Below, piece after piece: positions 51,754-59,903 of a stretch of 64,000 nucleotides of DNA (position 1 is its first letter; every line of letters begins with the position of its first letter). The notes beneath the pieces were generated by a model that saw nothing but the letters and a program-made list of their open reading frames with translations, did no database searches and had not been told where the DNA came from. Source of the DNA: WTFY01 sp965205275 (GTDB taxonomy: Bacteria > Pseudomonadota > Gammaproteobacteria > UBA4575); assembly GCA_965205275.1 (NCBI GenBank), contig OZ242168.1:1674001-1738000 (forward strand). The letters are read 5' to 3'. The translations under genes and the position numbers were made by a program.

Positions 51754-52857
51754 CATACACCCCTGGTGAGCCGTTACCGGGAGTCGGGTCCAGCGGGCCT
51801 GGTGTCGGGTCATCGGGGGAGGATTCCGAACAACGCTTTTGACCCGTTGGTGCGCCGGTCGGTGCTGTCCTTGGTGCAGGAGCGCTACGGTGATTTCGGT
51901 CCCACGCTGGCCTGCGAGAAGCTGGCCGAGTTGCACGGTTACCGTCTTTCGGCCGAGACCCTTCGCCAGTGGCTGATAGTCGAGGGTCTGTAGCAATCGA
52001 AGCGGTGCCGACAGGCTCGGATCCACCAGCGCCGCCCCCGGCGTCCCCGTCTCGGCGAGCTGGTTCAGGTTGGCGGTTCCCCCACGACTGGTTCGAGGGT
52101 CGTGCCGACCGGTGCACCCTGATCGTCTTCATCGACGATGCCACCAGCCGCCTGCAGGGATTGCGCTTTGCCCCGGCCGAGACCACCGAGGCCTACATGG
52201 CGACGTTGCGGGCGTATCTGGATCAGCACGGGCGTCCGGTGGCGGTGTATTCCGACAAGCACAGCATCTTCCGGGTCAACAACTGTGAGCGCGAGGATCA
52301 GCTCAGTCAATTCTCCCGGGCCCTGAGAACGCTCGATATCGTGGCTAACACCCCGCAAGCGAAAGGACGCGTCGAACGCGCCAACAAAACACTTCAGGAC
52401 CGGCTGGTGAAGGAACTCCGGCTCCGGCAGATCAGTGATATCAGTACCGCCAACGCCTTTTTGCCGAGCTTCATGGTCGACTACAACGCCCGCTTCGCGG
52501 TCGAGCCCCAGCATGATGCCGATGCCCACCGTCCGATCCTGCACGATGCGTCGGAACTGGGGCTCATTCTCTCGCTGCATTACGCACGCACCCTTTCGAA
52601 GAACCTGACCTGCCAGTTCGAGAACTGCGAATACCAAGTTCGCCTGCGCGGACAGGGCTATGCCCTGCGCAAGGCCTTCGACGGCAACGTGAAACTGCTC
52701 TACAAGGGCCGGGAGCTCAACTACCGGCTGCTTGAGGAGGGCAGTCCCCGATTCCGATCGCGGACGAGAAAAGCGTTCAGCAGGCAGTCGAAAGGGCGAA
52801 GGCCGAACAAGACAAGAAACCCAAATGGAAACCGCCGGTCGATCATCCCTGACGGTG
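51754..52857 (+). pseudogene. ISNCY-like transposase remnant
   Basis: Translated pieces are SRYRESGPAGLVSGHRGR, the DNA-binding part ERYGDFGPTLACEKLAELHGYRL, then after an in-frame TAG at the usual Trp position RIHQRRPRRPRLGELVQ. In a shifted frame come the catalytic core (HDWFEGRADRCTLIVFIDDATS, AVYSDKHSIFRVN, NTPQAKGRVERANKTLQDRL) and LLYKGRELNYRLLEEG. The N-terminus is cut off by the neighbouring IS, and a nonsense codon, a shift in a C run near 52080, a small deletion and a late frameshift are seen. Confidence 0.75.
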
Positions 52858-52959
52858 CCCCCTGACCGCGTCCGTGGCATGCGAAGTGTCAGCGACAAAG
52901 TAACGTTACCACGAGTGCCGACACCGCGACCAAAGCACCGTACCCGTCAACCGCATGCC

Positions 52960-52995
52960 AGGTCCTGAGCGAACCCTAGGGTTCGCTCAGGACCT
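52960..52995. repeat. 36-bp perfect palindrome
   Basis: The two 18-base arms are exact inverted copies with no loop; the centre is CCCTAGGG, and each arm, read from its outer end, starts AGGTCCTGAGCG. It lies between the ISNCY-like coding remnant and that element's right-end repeats. It would form a cruciform or, in RNA, a hairpin; there is no T-run after it. It may belong to the mobile element or be a protein-binding site. Confidence 0.7.
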
Positions 52996-53057
52996 CCCTA
53001 CCCGGCATCCCTGGCCTGATCACCTCCCCAAACATTGGCTACCTTCACTACCTCGTA

Positions 53058-53107
53058 GGGGACATTTCTGAATTGGAGAAAAGGGGGCACTTTAGAATTG
53101 GGTTGAC
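53058..53107. repeat. Terminal repeats of the ISNCY-like element
   Basis: GGGGACATTTCTGAATTGG (53058-53076) is followed by the similar GGGGCACTTTAGAATTGG (53084-53101) in direct orientation, ending in TTGACA. Tandem imperfect repeats of this sort mark transposase-binding ends. This gives the probable right boundary of the remnant. Confidence 0.5.
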
Positions 53108-53153
53108 AGCCCCTGGGTATGTACCGGGTTTTGAGAGAGAGCAGGAGCGGTCT
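53103..53153 (+). repeat. Dispersed repeat, copy C (short)
   Basis: Holds TTGACAGCCCCTGGGTATG, then TACCGGGTTTTGAGAGAGAG and AGGAGCGG, then is cut by the end of an IS3-family remnant (CTCCCCCAAAAACTAG). It matches the first half of copy B. Confidence 0.6.
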
Positions 53154-53480
53154 GGTCCTCCCCCAAAAACTAGTCCAGACTTTATGTGAAATTCTGATTT
53201 AAATTTGTCTGTTTTTCTTCCTGTTTCCGGTGCGTTTCAGCAAACTCCACCGGTGTTTGATACCCCAGTTGGCTGTGCGGCCTCTCATGGTTATACATCT
53301 CCCTCCATCGGTCAATCTTGACCCGTGCATTCAATGCCTCGATAAAAACGCATTGTCTGTGGGCTTTCCAGGGCGTGAGAAGTCCAGCGTCACGCCATTG
53401 GCATAGGCCCATAAATCTACTTCCCTTGACACGAACTCGGGCCCATAGTACCTATGGAAGTCCAGGAATGACTTTTATGA
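53154..53480 (-). pseudogene. IS3-family transposase C-terminal remnant
   Basis: On the minus strand, pieces in more than one frame read HRYYGPEFVSREVDLWAYAN, then GVTLDFSRPGKPTDNAFIEA, then ALNARVKIDRWREMYNHERPHSQLGYQTPVEFAE, the C-terminal DDE part of an IS3 orfB. The central part of the domain is deleted and at least one frameshift is present. The left end shows IS3-like terminal sequence CTCCCCCAAAAACTAGTCC. Confidence 0.75.
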
Positions 53481-53572
53481 TGGATGAGCAACCTGCATGT
53501 AAAGTTGAGCACAGCGGCACACAGATCTTCCAGAGTAGTGAAGTGAAGTTTTACTTTAGGAGGTGTACCACC

Positions 53573-53887
53573 ATGGTCAAGCAACAGAATAAATCTTCTC
53601 TACCGGTTGGGGTAGCCATGGATGTGGCCAAGCGATGCAATGAGGTGCTGATCGAGCACCCGGACCGGGTCCGCTGCCAGCGTTGGTCAGTGTTGAACAC
53701 ACGGGAGGCCCATGGCCGGCGGGTGGCTCACTTGCAGGCATTTGAACGCCCGGTCACGATTGGTTTTGAGGCGACCGGCAACTATCATCGTCCCCTAGTC
53801 GGGCGCAAGGTTGCCAAACGCCGGTTATGCAACGATATATACGAGACCGCCCGCGAGTCGATGGCCTGTCCAACAACCCAGATTTAG
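53573..53887 (+). pseudogene. IS110-family transposase N-terminal fragment
   Basis: ATG 53573, after TAGGAGG, encodes 104 aa: VGVAMDVAKRCNEVLIEHPDRV, then TIGFEATGNYHRPL, the DEDD catalytic start of IS110 recombinases. The homology ends after about 80 residues, and the C-terminal serine-containing domain is absent. It is therefore inactive. Confidence 0.75.
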
Positions 53888-54035
53888 AATTACGATTGGA
53901 CTAAAGGGCGTTTTGTCGTTCTTCTCCAATTTCTCTACGGCCCCGTGGTTCTGGTTTAGGGGCACGGGCTCCGATCAACCCGACGACCCACTTCATCTGA
54001 AAGCCCTCGTGGCGCGCTGAATTTTGGTTTGATAT

Positions 54036-54302
54036 TCATTTTGCCCTCCGGCGATACACGTCTCTCCGGTGGACGATACGAACGACCAGTACGATGAGCG
54101 CATCGTCCCGCACTTCGTACAGCACGCGGTAGTCGCCGACGCGAAGCCGCCGCAGGCCCCGCAACTCACCTTTCAGCGCATTGCCCAGGAAAGGATTCTC
54201 CGACAGCCGGTCGATGGCTTCGACAATCCGCGTGCGGTTCAGTTTCGCGACACATCTCAATTCCTTGGCCGCGCTGCCCTTAATCCGTATCGAGAAACTC
54301 AC
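54036..54302 (-). CDS. RelE/ParE-family toxin
   Basis: The 88-aa product from GTG 54302 reads VSFSIRIKGSAAKELRCVAK, then IVEAIDRLSENPFLGNALKGEL, and the C-terminal LRRLRVGDYRVLYEVRDDALIVLVVRIVHRRDVYR, a typical RelE fold signature. The family cleaves mRNA on the ribosome (RelE) or poisons gyrase (ParE); which applies is not clear. Its start overlaps the antitoxin gene end by 23 bases, the usual coupled arrangement. Confidence 0.85.
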   Translation of the reverse strand: MSFSIRIKGSAAKELRCVAKLNRTRIVEAIDRLSENPFLGNALKGELRGLRRLRVGDYRVLYEVRDDALIVLVVRIVHRRDVYRRRAK

Positions 54303-54501
54303 GCTTGACCTGATCCCAGTCCAGCACCGGATCGTTCGGATCGCGGAGCCGTTCGATGGCCACCGAGAGATCATCGAAATCTTCAAGGTAATGCTCGATC
54401 GCCTGGCGGACGATCTCCGCCCGGCTGCGCTTGAGACGGCTTGCGGCCGCGTCCAGCGCCTCGACAACTGTATCCGGCAAGCGCGCGGTGATCTGGCTCA
54501 T
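54280..54501 (-). CDS. Ribbon-helix-helix antitoxin
   Basis: The 73-aa protein from ATG 54501 begins MSQITARLPDTVVEALDAAASRLKRSRAEIVRQAIEHYLEDFDDL, a CopG/RHH DNA-binding domain, followed by the acidic toxin-binding tail DPNDPVLDWDQVKREFLDTD. It would neutralise the RelE-type toxin encoded next and repress the shared promoter. The pair sits among insertion-sequence remnants, as such addiction modules often do. Confidence 0.85.
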   Translation of the reverse strand: MSQITARLPDTVVEALDAAASRLKRSRAEIVRQAIEHYLEDFDDLSVAIERLRDPNDPVLDWDQVKREFLDTD

Positions 54502-55449
54502 GACAACTCCGAAGTCCTGCAATGTCAATTACATCATATTACAGCTACGCGATGTCGTGGTCAATCTGGCAACCACCGAATCAGGTCGGTGAAAGTGCGC
54601 CGCCCGCACAGGTGCTCAATCGCCGCGCTGGCTCCGGCTCCCAAGGAGCGCCGACTCCCGTGCGATTTCTCTCTCGCCCGATATCACTCGTTTCCTACGC
54701 CGGTTGGTGTTAATTTGACACACCTGCCGCACCTGGGGTGCAAACTCCTATTTTTGCGGACATGAGTGCGCACGGCTGCGCTTGAGATGCCGCGGGACTA
54801 GGAAACAAGCTTGGGAAAGGCGTATGCTCTTGAGCATGCGCCGCTTTACGTCACAGTAAGGCTCGCGATTTCAAACGTTTAGCCTTGTTGAATCGTCACC
54901 CGGCACGGCCCCGGCGGGTATAGGATATCGGATATTTCATATAGGACTACCAAGTTGGTGGAGAGAAAGGCGGTGCATCGCAGACCTGACGTAGAACTGA
55001 GGTGAGTGCCGACCTGATCGGAGGCCGGAGGGAGGAGCCGCAAGAGTTGGGCTTGGGGCCGTGCACGGCGCTGTAGGGGCACTCGGCTTGCGGTATTTTT
55101 TTTGAGGAAAGAACATGACCGGACAAGAGTCAATCTCTGTACATGCTTGGCAAGCGGGTTTCACAAGGCTCAGTTTACATTCCGATCTTTTGGCGCATCC
55201 CAAGCCCTCACACGCCGCAAAGAAATGGACAGGGTACGGAGATCAAATCAAAATCACGAGCGAATGTCGGTCTCGGCCAATGCGAGCCTCCGCAACCGAA
55301 ACACCCTGGAAAAAATTAATATTTCCGGATATATCAGTCACTTGTCAAAATTAACCGTCGAAGTCAGGTGGAAGGTAAGGAAGGCCTTGTTATCCCATAC
55401 CGCGCAAGTGTGATGTCTTGGCCCCTGCACCAAAGCCCATGAATACGAA
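54502..55449. other. Long stretch without a clear gene between the toxin-antitoxin pair and bioF
   Basis: Open frames here (up to about 100 codons) have no recognisable domain and no good ribosome site. The only structured element is CCGCAAG (55038-55044) pairing with CTTGCGG (55087-55093), enclosing CCGTGCACGG, followed by eight T from 55096. That could be a + strand terminator or small RNA. The stretch is where bioH/bioC/bioD would be expected in many relatives. Confidence 0.45.
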
Positions 55450-56613
55450 TCATGAGGCATTACAGGCGTGCGGACTGCAGTTTTTTGCAAGGGATTCGAT
55501 CAGTTGATCGATATGCGCCTCGGTGTGAGTGGCGGAAAACGTCACGCGCAAGCGGGCCTGGTGTTTGGGAACGGTAGGCGGGCGGATAGCCTGCACCATG
55601 ATGTTTTCATCAAACAGCACCTGGCTTGCCTGCAGTGCGGCGGCGGATGAGCCGAGTATAACGGGCTGTATGGGCGTCACTGACGACGAGAGGGGCAAAG
55701 CCATCTGTGTCGCACATTTCCGGAAATAGGCGACCAGGGTCTGCAATTTTTCCCGGCGCCAGGGCTCCTCGCGTATCAGCTGCAAACCGGCACGGGCCGC
55801 TTCCGCCAGGGAAGGCGGCAGCGCTGTGGTGTAGGTATAACTTCTGGCGCGTTGCATGCACCATTCAATGACTTCCTGTCTGGCGGCGACAAAGGCGCCA
55901 AAGGTGCCGAATGCCTTGCCCAGGGTGCCGACTACGATGGTATCCCCTGCCAGCTGGCCCTCCGTACATCCCTTTCCGTCCCGGCCGAGTACACCGATCC
56001 CATGGGCATCATCAATGACAAGCTGTGCATCGCAGGTTCGCGCAAGTTCCTGCAGTTTACCCACCCGCGAGACGGTTCCGTCCATACTGAATACGCCATC
56101 GGTTGCAATCAGCTTTGGCCGGTTCGCCACCGCCATCAGTTTTTGCTGCAGCTCGTCCGTATCCAGGTGGGCGTACCGTTTCAACTGCGCACGGGTCAGC
56201 ACGGCCGCATCGATCAGTGAGGCATGATTGAGCCGGTCTTCAAAAAGGATGGCCGTGCGGTTCGCAAGTGCACTCACCACACCCAGGTTTGCCATATACC
56301 CCGTGGAGAAAAGCAGGGCGCGTTCGCACCCCATGAATTCAGCCAGTTCCTCTTCCAGGGCATGATGACTGGTGTGATGCCCGGTGACGAGATGGGAGGC
56401 CCCGCTGCCCACGCCGTGTTCGCCGGCGGCCCGGACATAGCGCTCGATAATTCGGGGGTGATTGGCCAGCCCGAGGTAGTCGTTGCTGCAAAACGACAAC
56501 ACTTTCCTGCCCTGGATCACCGGTTCGATCTGCTGTGCAGAGGAACGGATCATGCGGCTACGCAACCGGTGCTTTTCGCGCAGCCTGTCCAGCGCAGGTG
56601 CCAGACTATCCAT
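55450..56613 (-). CDS. bioF: 8-amino-7-oxononanoate synthase
   Basis: PLP enzyme that condenses pimeloyl thioester with L-alanine in biotin synthesis. At 387 aa it is full length. Motifs are FCSNDYLGLANHP, GVGSGASHLVTGHH, VIDDAHGIGVLG and the PLP lysine in VGTLGKAFGTFGAF. It lies 15 bases after bioB on the same transcript. No further biotin genes follow. Confidence 0.95.
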   Translation of the reverse strand: MDSLAPALDRLREKHRLRSRMIRSSAQQIEPVIQGRKVLSFCSNDYLGLANHPRIIERYVRAAGEHGVGSGASHLVTGHHTSHHALEEELAEFMGCERALLFSTGYMANLGVVSALANRTAILFEDRLNHASLIDAAVLTRAQLKRYAHLDTDELQQKLMAVANRPKLIATDGVFSMDGTVSRVGKLQELARTCDAQLVIDDAHGIGVLGRDGKGCTEGQLAGDTIVVGTLGKAFGTFGAFVAARQEVIEWCMQRARSYTYTTALPPSLAEAARAGLQLIREEPWRREKLQTLVAYFRKCATQMALPLSSSVTPIQPVILGSSAAALQASQVLFDENIMVQAIRPPTVPKHQARLRVTFSATHTEAHIDQLIESLAKNCSPHACNAS

Positions 56614-56628
56614 GCCGGGCCGCGGGGA

Positions 56629-57612
56629 TCAGGTCAGCCCTGCCGCTTCGGGAGGGGCGAGCCGGTCGGCTTCGATGCCAAGACGACTGAACAATAACCG
56701 GTCTTTGTGCGGGGCAGGATTTTTTGCCGTCAGCAGGGTGTCCCCGTAAAAGACGGAATTGGCGCCGGCAAAAAAACATAGGGCCTGGGTTTGCTCATTC
56801 ATGCCCTCCCTCCCGGCCGACAGGCGCACAAACGCCTTGGGCATCATGATACGGGCCACGGCGATGGTGCGGACAAACTCAAAAGGGTCCAGTTCCTGCA
56901 CCCCGTGCAACGGGGTGCCTTTTATCCGCACCAGCATGTTGATGGGTACGGATTCCGGATGCTGGCGCAGGCAGGCGAGTTGCAGCAACAGGCCGGCCCG
57001 GTCCTGGCGGGACTCGCCCATGCCGATGATGCCTCCGCAACAGACGTTGATCCCGGCTGCGCGCACGTGCTCCAGGGTGTCCAGCCGGTCCTGATAGGTC
57101 CGGGTCGTGATGATGCTGCCGTAGAACTCGGGCGAGGTATCAAGATTATGGTTGTAGTAGTCCAGCCCGGCCGCCTTTAACCGTTGTGCCTGGGGCTGTG
57201 TGAGCATGCCTAAGGTCATGCAGGTCTCAAGTCCCGCTTCCCGTACCGTGCGGATCATCTCAACCGCATGATCCAGGTGCCGGTCGGTGGGATTGCGCCA
57301 GGCGGCTCCCATACAGAACCGGGAGGCGCCCGCCGCTTTGGCGGCGGCGACATTCTGTTCAACTTCTTCGAGCGTGAGCAGGCGTTCCGGTTCGATGTCC
57401 GTATCGTAACGACCGCTTTGCGGACAGTAGGCACAGTCCTCGGGGCAGGATCCGGTCTTGATGGAAAGCAGGGTGCTGATCTGTACCTTGTTGGGGTCGT
57501 GCCAGGCCCGCAGCACCTGGTGCGCCTGAAACAGCAGGTCGTTGAACGGCAGTCCATAAAGCGCCAGTACTTCCTGGCGCTGCCAGTCATATCGGATGTT
57601 GTCGGTACGCAT
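56629..57612 (-). CDS. bioB: Biotin synthase
   Basis: Radical-SAM enzyme that inserts sulfur into dethiobiotin. ATG 57612 (MRTDNIRYDWQRQEV) gives 327 aa; an earlier ATG at 57657 lies inside the promoter region. The radical-SAM cysteines are in SCPEDCAYCPQS, and family motifs YYNHNLDTSPEFY and NVCCGGIIGMGE follow, with the [2Fe-2S] cysteines and Arg in the C-terminal half. It is the first gene of a bioB-bioF unit. Confidence 0.96.
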   Translation of the reverse strand: MRTDNIRYDWQRQEVLALYGLPFNDLLFQAHQVLRAWHDPNKVQISTLLSIKTGSCPEDCAYCPQSGRYDTDIEPERLLTLEEVEQNVAAAKAAGASRFCMGAAWRNPTDRHLDHAVEMIRTVREAGLETCMTLGMLTQPQAQRLKAAGLDYYNHNLDTSPEFYGSIITTRTYQDRLDTLEHVRAAGINVCCGGIIGMGESRQDRAGLLLQLACLRQHPESVPINMLVRIKGTPLHGVQELDPFEFVRTIAVARIMMPKAFVRLSAGREGMNEQTQALCFFAGANSVFYGDTLLTAKNPAPHKDRLLFSRLGIEADRLAPPEAAGLT

Positions 57613-57660
57613 GGTATTCAACTGAAAATAATGGGTGGAAAACAGGACCCCTGCCACGCA

Positions 57661-57688
57661 AGTCTAGCCGGTTGCACCGGGGTGTCAA
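57661..57688 (-). promoter_or_regulatory. Putative bioB promoter
   Basis: On the minus strand a perfect TTGACA (57688-57683) is separated by 16 bases from TAGACT (57666-57661). The start point would be about 40 bases before the bioB ATG. A small inverted repeat CCGGT-TGC-ACCGG lies in the spacer. No BirA-box-like palindrome was recognised. Confidence 0.6.
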
Positions 57689-57768
57689 CTTCATGCAGGA
57701 ATCGGTAGTGGCCCAGTTTGAAATTTAGTAGGCTTTAGATACTTGGCCGCTCATACCAGGCTTGAGCC

Positions 57769-57957
57769 ATGAATAAGCCAAAACGATCACGTGACGCCAA
57801 TCAACTAGCCAACCATAGTGTAGAGCTTTCCGCTGGGGACGCAAAGGAGGAAGACCCGTCTTATGGGAAAAACCAAACAGCTTCGAATGAAAGACACTCT
57901 GAGGCGGCTGAAAAAAAGTTCATAAGAAATAAAGTTTGCTCTATTCAGTCACTCTAG
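57769..57957 (+). CDS. Small charged protein, probably a degraded fragment
   Basis: The 62-aa product begins MNKPKRSRDANQLANHSVEL and is lysine-, asparagine- and glutamate-rich. The opening resembles small KRPRDPNQLAK-type basic proteins found in many bacteria, but their glycine/lysine-rich C-terminal half is missing and an unrelated tail follows. It is probably a remnant, overlapping the 3' end of the opposite regulator gene by 17 bases. Confidence 0.35.
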   Translation: MNKPKRSRDANQLANHSVELSAGDAKEEDPSYGKNQTASNERHSEAAEKKFIRNKVCSIQSL

Positions 57958-58978
57958 CGATCATCTTTTCAATATCATCTGTAGTATGTATGCAAGTCAT
58001 CACGACTTCTGGATGTTTGGCTTTAAACACCCGGAAAATCTCATCTGCGAAAGCTTGCCCGATATAGGTAATGTCATTGAAATCAAGCACCACCTCCTTA
58101 AATTGATCTGTTCGTGCAAGCAAACGCTTTGCCTGTGATCTGGAAAGTAATTTTTCATCTTCATAACGAAGTAATTTCAGGGCCATGTGTGTTTTAGTGA
58201 ATCCCCAGTTTTCATTTTCAGAAGCATATTCATCAAACACTTCTTGCAGGGTCCGCTCACTGCTTTCAGAAATCTTCATGCCTATGTGGGTCCCCTCCAC
58301 AAACTGCCTTTTGCTGTCAGTTTCTGTCAGCCAGCCCTGATCAAATTGAAAAAAATTCGCATAAAACAAATTCCCTGACCAAATACTGAATTCATCGAAC
58401 ATTTTAGACGTAAAAAAAATCCCTTCACCCGTGTGGTTAGCCTTATCAGATGTGAGTTTACCCTTGCTGAGTTCCAGTAATGCGTGACGCGCATCGTGCA
58501 AATTGAAATCGTTTTGTATTTTCGTAAAGATCCCGATTCCTTCGTCATATACGTTCAGAGTTGTTGCCACTGCAGTACGCTGTATACGTACCGCTAAGAC
58601 TTTCGAGCCGGAATGGGAAAAAACGTTGTTTGCCATTTCTGTGAATCCATATTCACAAATATCCAAAGCATTCTCTTTTAAATGAGCTAATAGCGGTCGA
58701 ACGGACTCCCTCCAAATTACATGTTCTTCAATGCCCTCCGTCACATCAATTTTGAGAGCCCCATTAATATAGTTCTTTAATTCAAATATCCGGCCCCTTG
58801 TATTCCCCCTTGCTGCAAGCAAACCCTCTTCTACAAGTTCATTGAGATGCCTGGACACGGCCTGACGCGAAATTCCGAACCTTTGCGCCGTTATTGCACC
58901 GATGCCCTTGGGATTTTCAGTTACATTATTTAAAATGAATGCACGCAGTTCCTTTGTTTTTCTGGATTTGCCTCTCAC
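57941..58978 (-). CDS. Winged-helix / histidine-kinase-like ATPase / STAS-like (DUF4325) regulator
   Basis: The 345-aa protein has an N-terminal winged helix (GIGAITAQRFGISRQAVSRHLNELVEEGLLAARG), a central GHKL-type ATPase fold (DICEYGFTEMANNVFSHSGSKVLAV, then NVYDEGIGIF and TGEGIFFTSKMFDEF), and a C-terminal STAS-like domain (LDFNDITYIGQAFADEIFRVFKAKHPEV). The last domain resembles anti-sigma antagonists and the middle one anti-sigma kinases, so a single-chain partner-switching regulator is a fair guess. The gene is AT-rich compared with bioB and probably acquired. Confidence 0.8.
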   Translation of the reverse strand: MRGKSRKTKELRAFILNNVTENPKGIGAITAQRFGISRQAVSRHLNELVEEGLLAARGNTRGRIFELKNYINGALKIDVTEGIEEHVIWRESVRPLLAHLKENALDICEYGFTEMANNVFSHSGSKVLAVRIQRTAVATTLNVYDEGIGIFTKIQNDFNLHDARHALLELSKGKLTSDKANHTGEGIFFTSKMFDEFSIWSGNLFYANFFQFDQGWLTETDSKRQFVEGTHIGMKISESSERTLQEVFDEYASENENWGFTKTHMALKLLRYEDEKLLSRSQAKRLLARTDQFKEVVLDFNDITYIGQAFADEIFRVFKAKHPEVVMTCIHTTDDIEKMIARVTE

Positions 58979-59250
58979 AATACCCTCTATTGTAAACTTT
59001 CGTATATATGTTTATCCATATTTGTTGGCTTTATTATAAATATATAGATATAATTTGTCAACATTAGCTTCACTGCTAAATCAATTAAACACCACACACA
59101 GGATGAATAAATTAAATAATAAGAAAAGAGCTTGTCTCAACCAGTTTTGTAGAAAGACAGAATCTAACTATGCGTATGAGCATGGAACGGTTTACCAGAT
59201 TGACCAATGCGTTCAGTAAAAAGCTAGAAAATCACATGTATGCAATTTCC

Positions 59251-59511
59251 CTACATTACAGGTAGTGCACGCATGGCATTTACGCACGCCATCGGCAGCG
59301 TGTCGGCCAGGGTCTCCTCAAGCCTCCGGTGCCAGGGTCCAGTGGACTCATACACCACACAATGCACGGAGGTGCCGATCCATTTGGCCAGGCGCTTGAT
59401 GCCATTAGCCGTGTTGTCAAAGCGTGCCGTGCGCCGGGCGGGCAGCGCGTACGCATCGAGATGCGCCTTGCTGATGTCAATGCCTACGGTATTCAGGGTA
59501 TTATGCTGCAT
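59251..59511 (-). pseudogene. IS110-family transposase N-terminal fragment
   Basis: The 86-aa frame reads TVGIDISKAHLDAYALPARRT, then ANGIKRLAKWIG and CVVYESTGPWHRRLEETLA, the DEDD recombinase start. It stops after CVNAMRALPVM, where an intact protein would continue for over 200 residues. The sequence differs from the IS110 fragment at 53573, so a different element is involved. Confidence 0.75.
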
Positions 59512-59647
59512 ACTTTCCTTACTCCTGTGCTTGTCATGCGAGCCTTGATGCTCTTGTATCCATTCAGGTCGTAGGGAAAGACGGTGGCGACCTCACTCAT
59601 TTTGCGGTCCTGAAGACCCAGCCTGGAACGGTCCGGTCACACCCTGG

Positions 59648-59667
59648 AGGTCTCTGGCCAGAGACCT
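59648..59667. repeat. 20-bp perfect palindrome upstream of the IS110 fragment
   Basis: AGGTCTCTGG and CCAGAGACCT are exact inverted copies without a loop. It lies about 140 bases upstream of the IS110 start, in the part of the element that in intact members encodes the guide (bridge) RNA. Whether it is part of such an RNA is not shown. Confidence 0.5.
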
Positions 59668-59699
59668 TCAGGGCTTGGGTCCTCCCAATAGACCCAATC

Positions 59700-59850
59700 A
59701 TAGGAGTATTTAAACAGACAAGCCTGAGAGTAACCCCGGCTAAGGAAGCTGGCGTAACAGATCATGTATGGCCTCTAGAAGAAATTGCTGGACTGGTTAA
59801 GGATGAGCCGCCTAAGAAACGGGGGCCTTACAAACAGAGAATTTCAAACT
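59700..59850 (+). pseudogene. C-terminal remnant of a transposase
   Basis: The frame from 59700 reads FKQTSLRVTPAKEAGVTDHVW, then PLEEIAGLVKDEPPKKRGPYKQR, similar to the conserved tail of IS1-type transposases (TPAMEAG...DHVW...EEI...KRGPYKKR). No start or catalytic region is present, so it is only a fragment. Confidence 0.6.
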
Positions 59851-59903
59851 GGGCCACTGCCCAGGAATCCGTACCTGCAATCCCGGGTTCCTGTGCGCTA
59901 CCA

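Noticed and set aside
55102..55413. 103-codon + strand frame before bioF
   Set aside because: No ribosome site or domain is seen, and an equally long frame overlaps it in another register.
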